A stretch of 64,000 nt of DNA from Prevotella sp. MGM1 (GTDB lineage: Bacteria; Bacteroidota; Bacteroidia; Bacteroidales; Bacteroidaceae). The position numbers and the translations under genes are program-made. The stretch covers positions 1-64,000 of the forward strand of contig NZ_BEWV01000216.1 in NCBI RefSeq assembly GCF_002933775.1, read 5' to 3'. The notes beneath the pieces were generated by a model that saw only the letters and a list, made by a program, of their open reading frames with translations, was not told where the DNA came from and made no database searches. This document shows, piece after piece, positions 63,873 to 64,000 of the stretch; the stretch's first letter is position 1, and each line of letters starts with the position of its first letter.

Positions 63873-64000
63873 AACGTCTGTTTTTTATTTCTGTTTTGTT
63901 TAAACTCACGTATCGCCTCGACCACATTCACTTTCTTTCCGCCCTTGAAAGCTATGATGAAAGCCTCGGGAAACTTCTCTACAAGTTCTTTCCTCAGGCG
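63869..64000 (-). CDS. C-terminal end of probable N-acetylmuramoyl-L-alanine amidase
   Basis: Last 43 codons of a gene that begins beyond the window. The visible end contains FPEAFIIAFKGGKKVNVVEA followed by a basic tail. This matches the end of the amidase usually found directly upstream of mlaD-like genes in Bacteroidales; the piece looks like the last strands of a SPOR-like domain. The catalytic part is outside the window, so the call rests on this tail and on gene order. Partial at its 5' end. Confidence 0.6.
   Translation of the reverse strand, partial: RLRKELVEKFPEAFIIAFKGGKKVNVVEAIREFKQNRNKKQTL

Noticed and set aside
1-64000. tRNA, rRNA or CRISPR loci
   Set aside because: Looked for T-loop-like GGTTCGA motifs and regularly spaced repeats; none convincing.

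Overview
This window comes from a Bacteroidota chromosome, most likely a Prevotellaceae or closely related gut or oral Bacteroidales lineage. The evidence is: several genes preceded by the Bacteroidota -7 promoter motif TAnnTTTG, the best two with a correctly spaced -33 TTTG; two SusC/SusD outer-membrane pairs; lipoproteins with short lipoboxes; secreted proteins ending in type IX secretion-like C-terminal domains; and a two-ORF ISAon1-like insertion sequence. Assignment below family level is inference.

Layout. 1-1552: an ISAon1-like insertion sequence and the tip of a possible second one. 1841-9605: a metabolic block with an ammonium transporter (amt), a Fic protein gene inserted in front of metY together with a duplicated metY 5' end, a YitT-family membrane protein, NADP-type glutamate dehydrogenase (gdhA) and an RlpA-like lytic transglycosylase. 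9708-18613: clpB, a hybrid-free sensor kinase with a periplasmic substrate-binding-like domain, an Oar-like TonB-dependent receptor and ferritin. 18614-19613: about 1 kb without large genes that holds a promoter, two micro-ORFs, a terminator and a perfect 57-bp palindrome. 19614-36907: a 17-kb minus-strand operon of fasciclin-domain lipoproteins and two SusC/SusD pairs, with no enzyme or local regulator.

37164-57465: a cluster for pectin (rhamnogalacturonan I) breakdown. It holds an orphan lipoprotein, a secreted multi-domain protein, a giant PL11 lyase fused to autotransporter-type beta-strand repeats, an MG2-type macroglobulin-like protein, a KilA-N pseudogene, a tandem GH43-GH43 enzyme, a GH2 enzyme carrying an in-frame miniature element, and a second PL11 lyase. 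PL11 lyases cut the rhamnose-galacturonate backbone, while GH2 and GH43 enzymes trim galactose and arabinose side chains. The SusCD-fasciclin operon next door may import products, but that link is only positional. 57700-64000: a BASS-family transporter, a BtuB-like TonB-dependent receptor, dnaA, and the mlaD-like MCE gene behind the tail of an amidase gene.

The most unusual items are the micro-ORF transcription unit at 18.8-19.1 kb, the fic insertion with capture of the metY leader, the PL11-autotransporter-repeat fusion, the miniature inverted-repeat element inside the GH2 gene, and a 12-bp tandem operator upstream of that gene.
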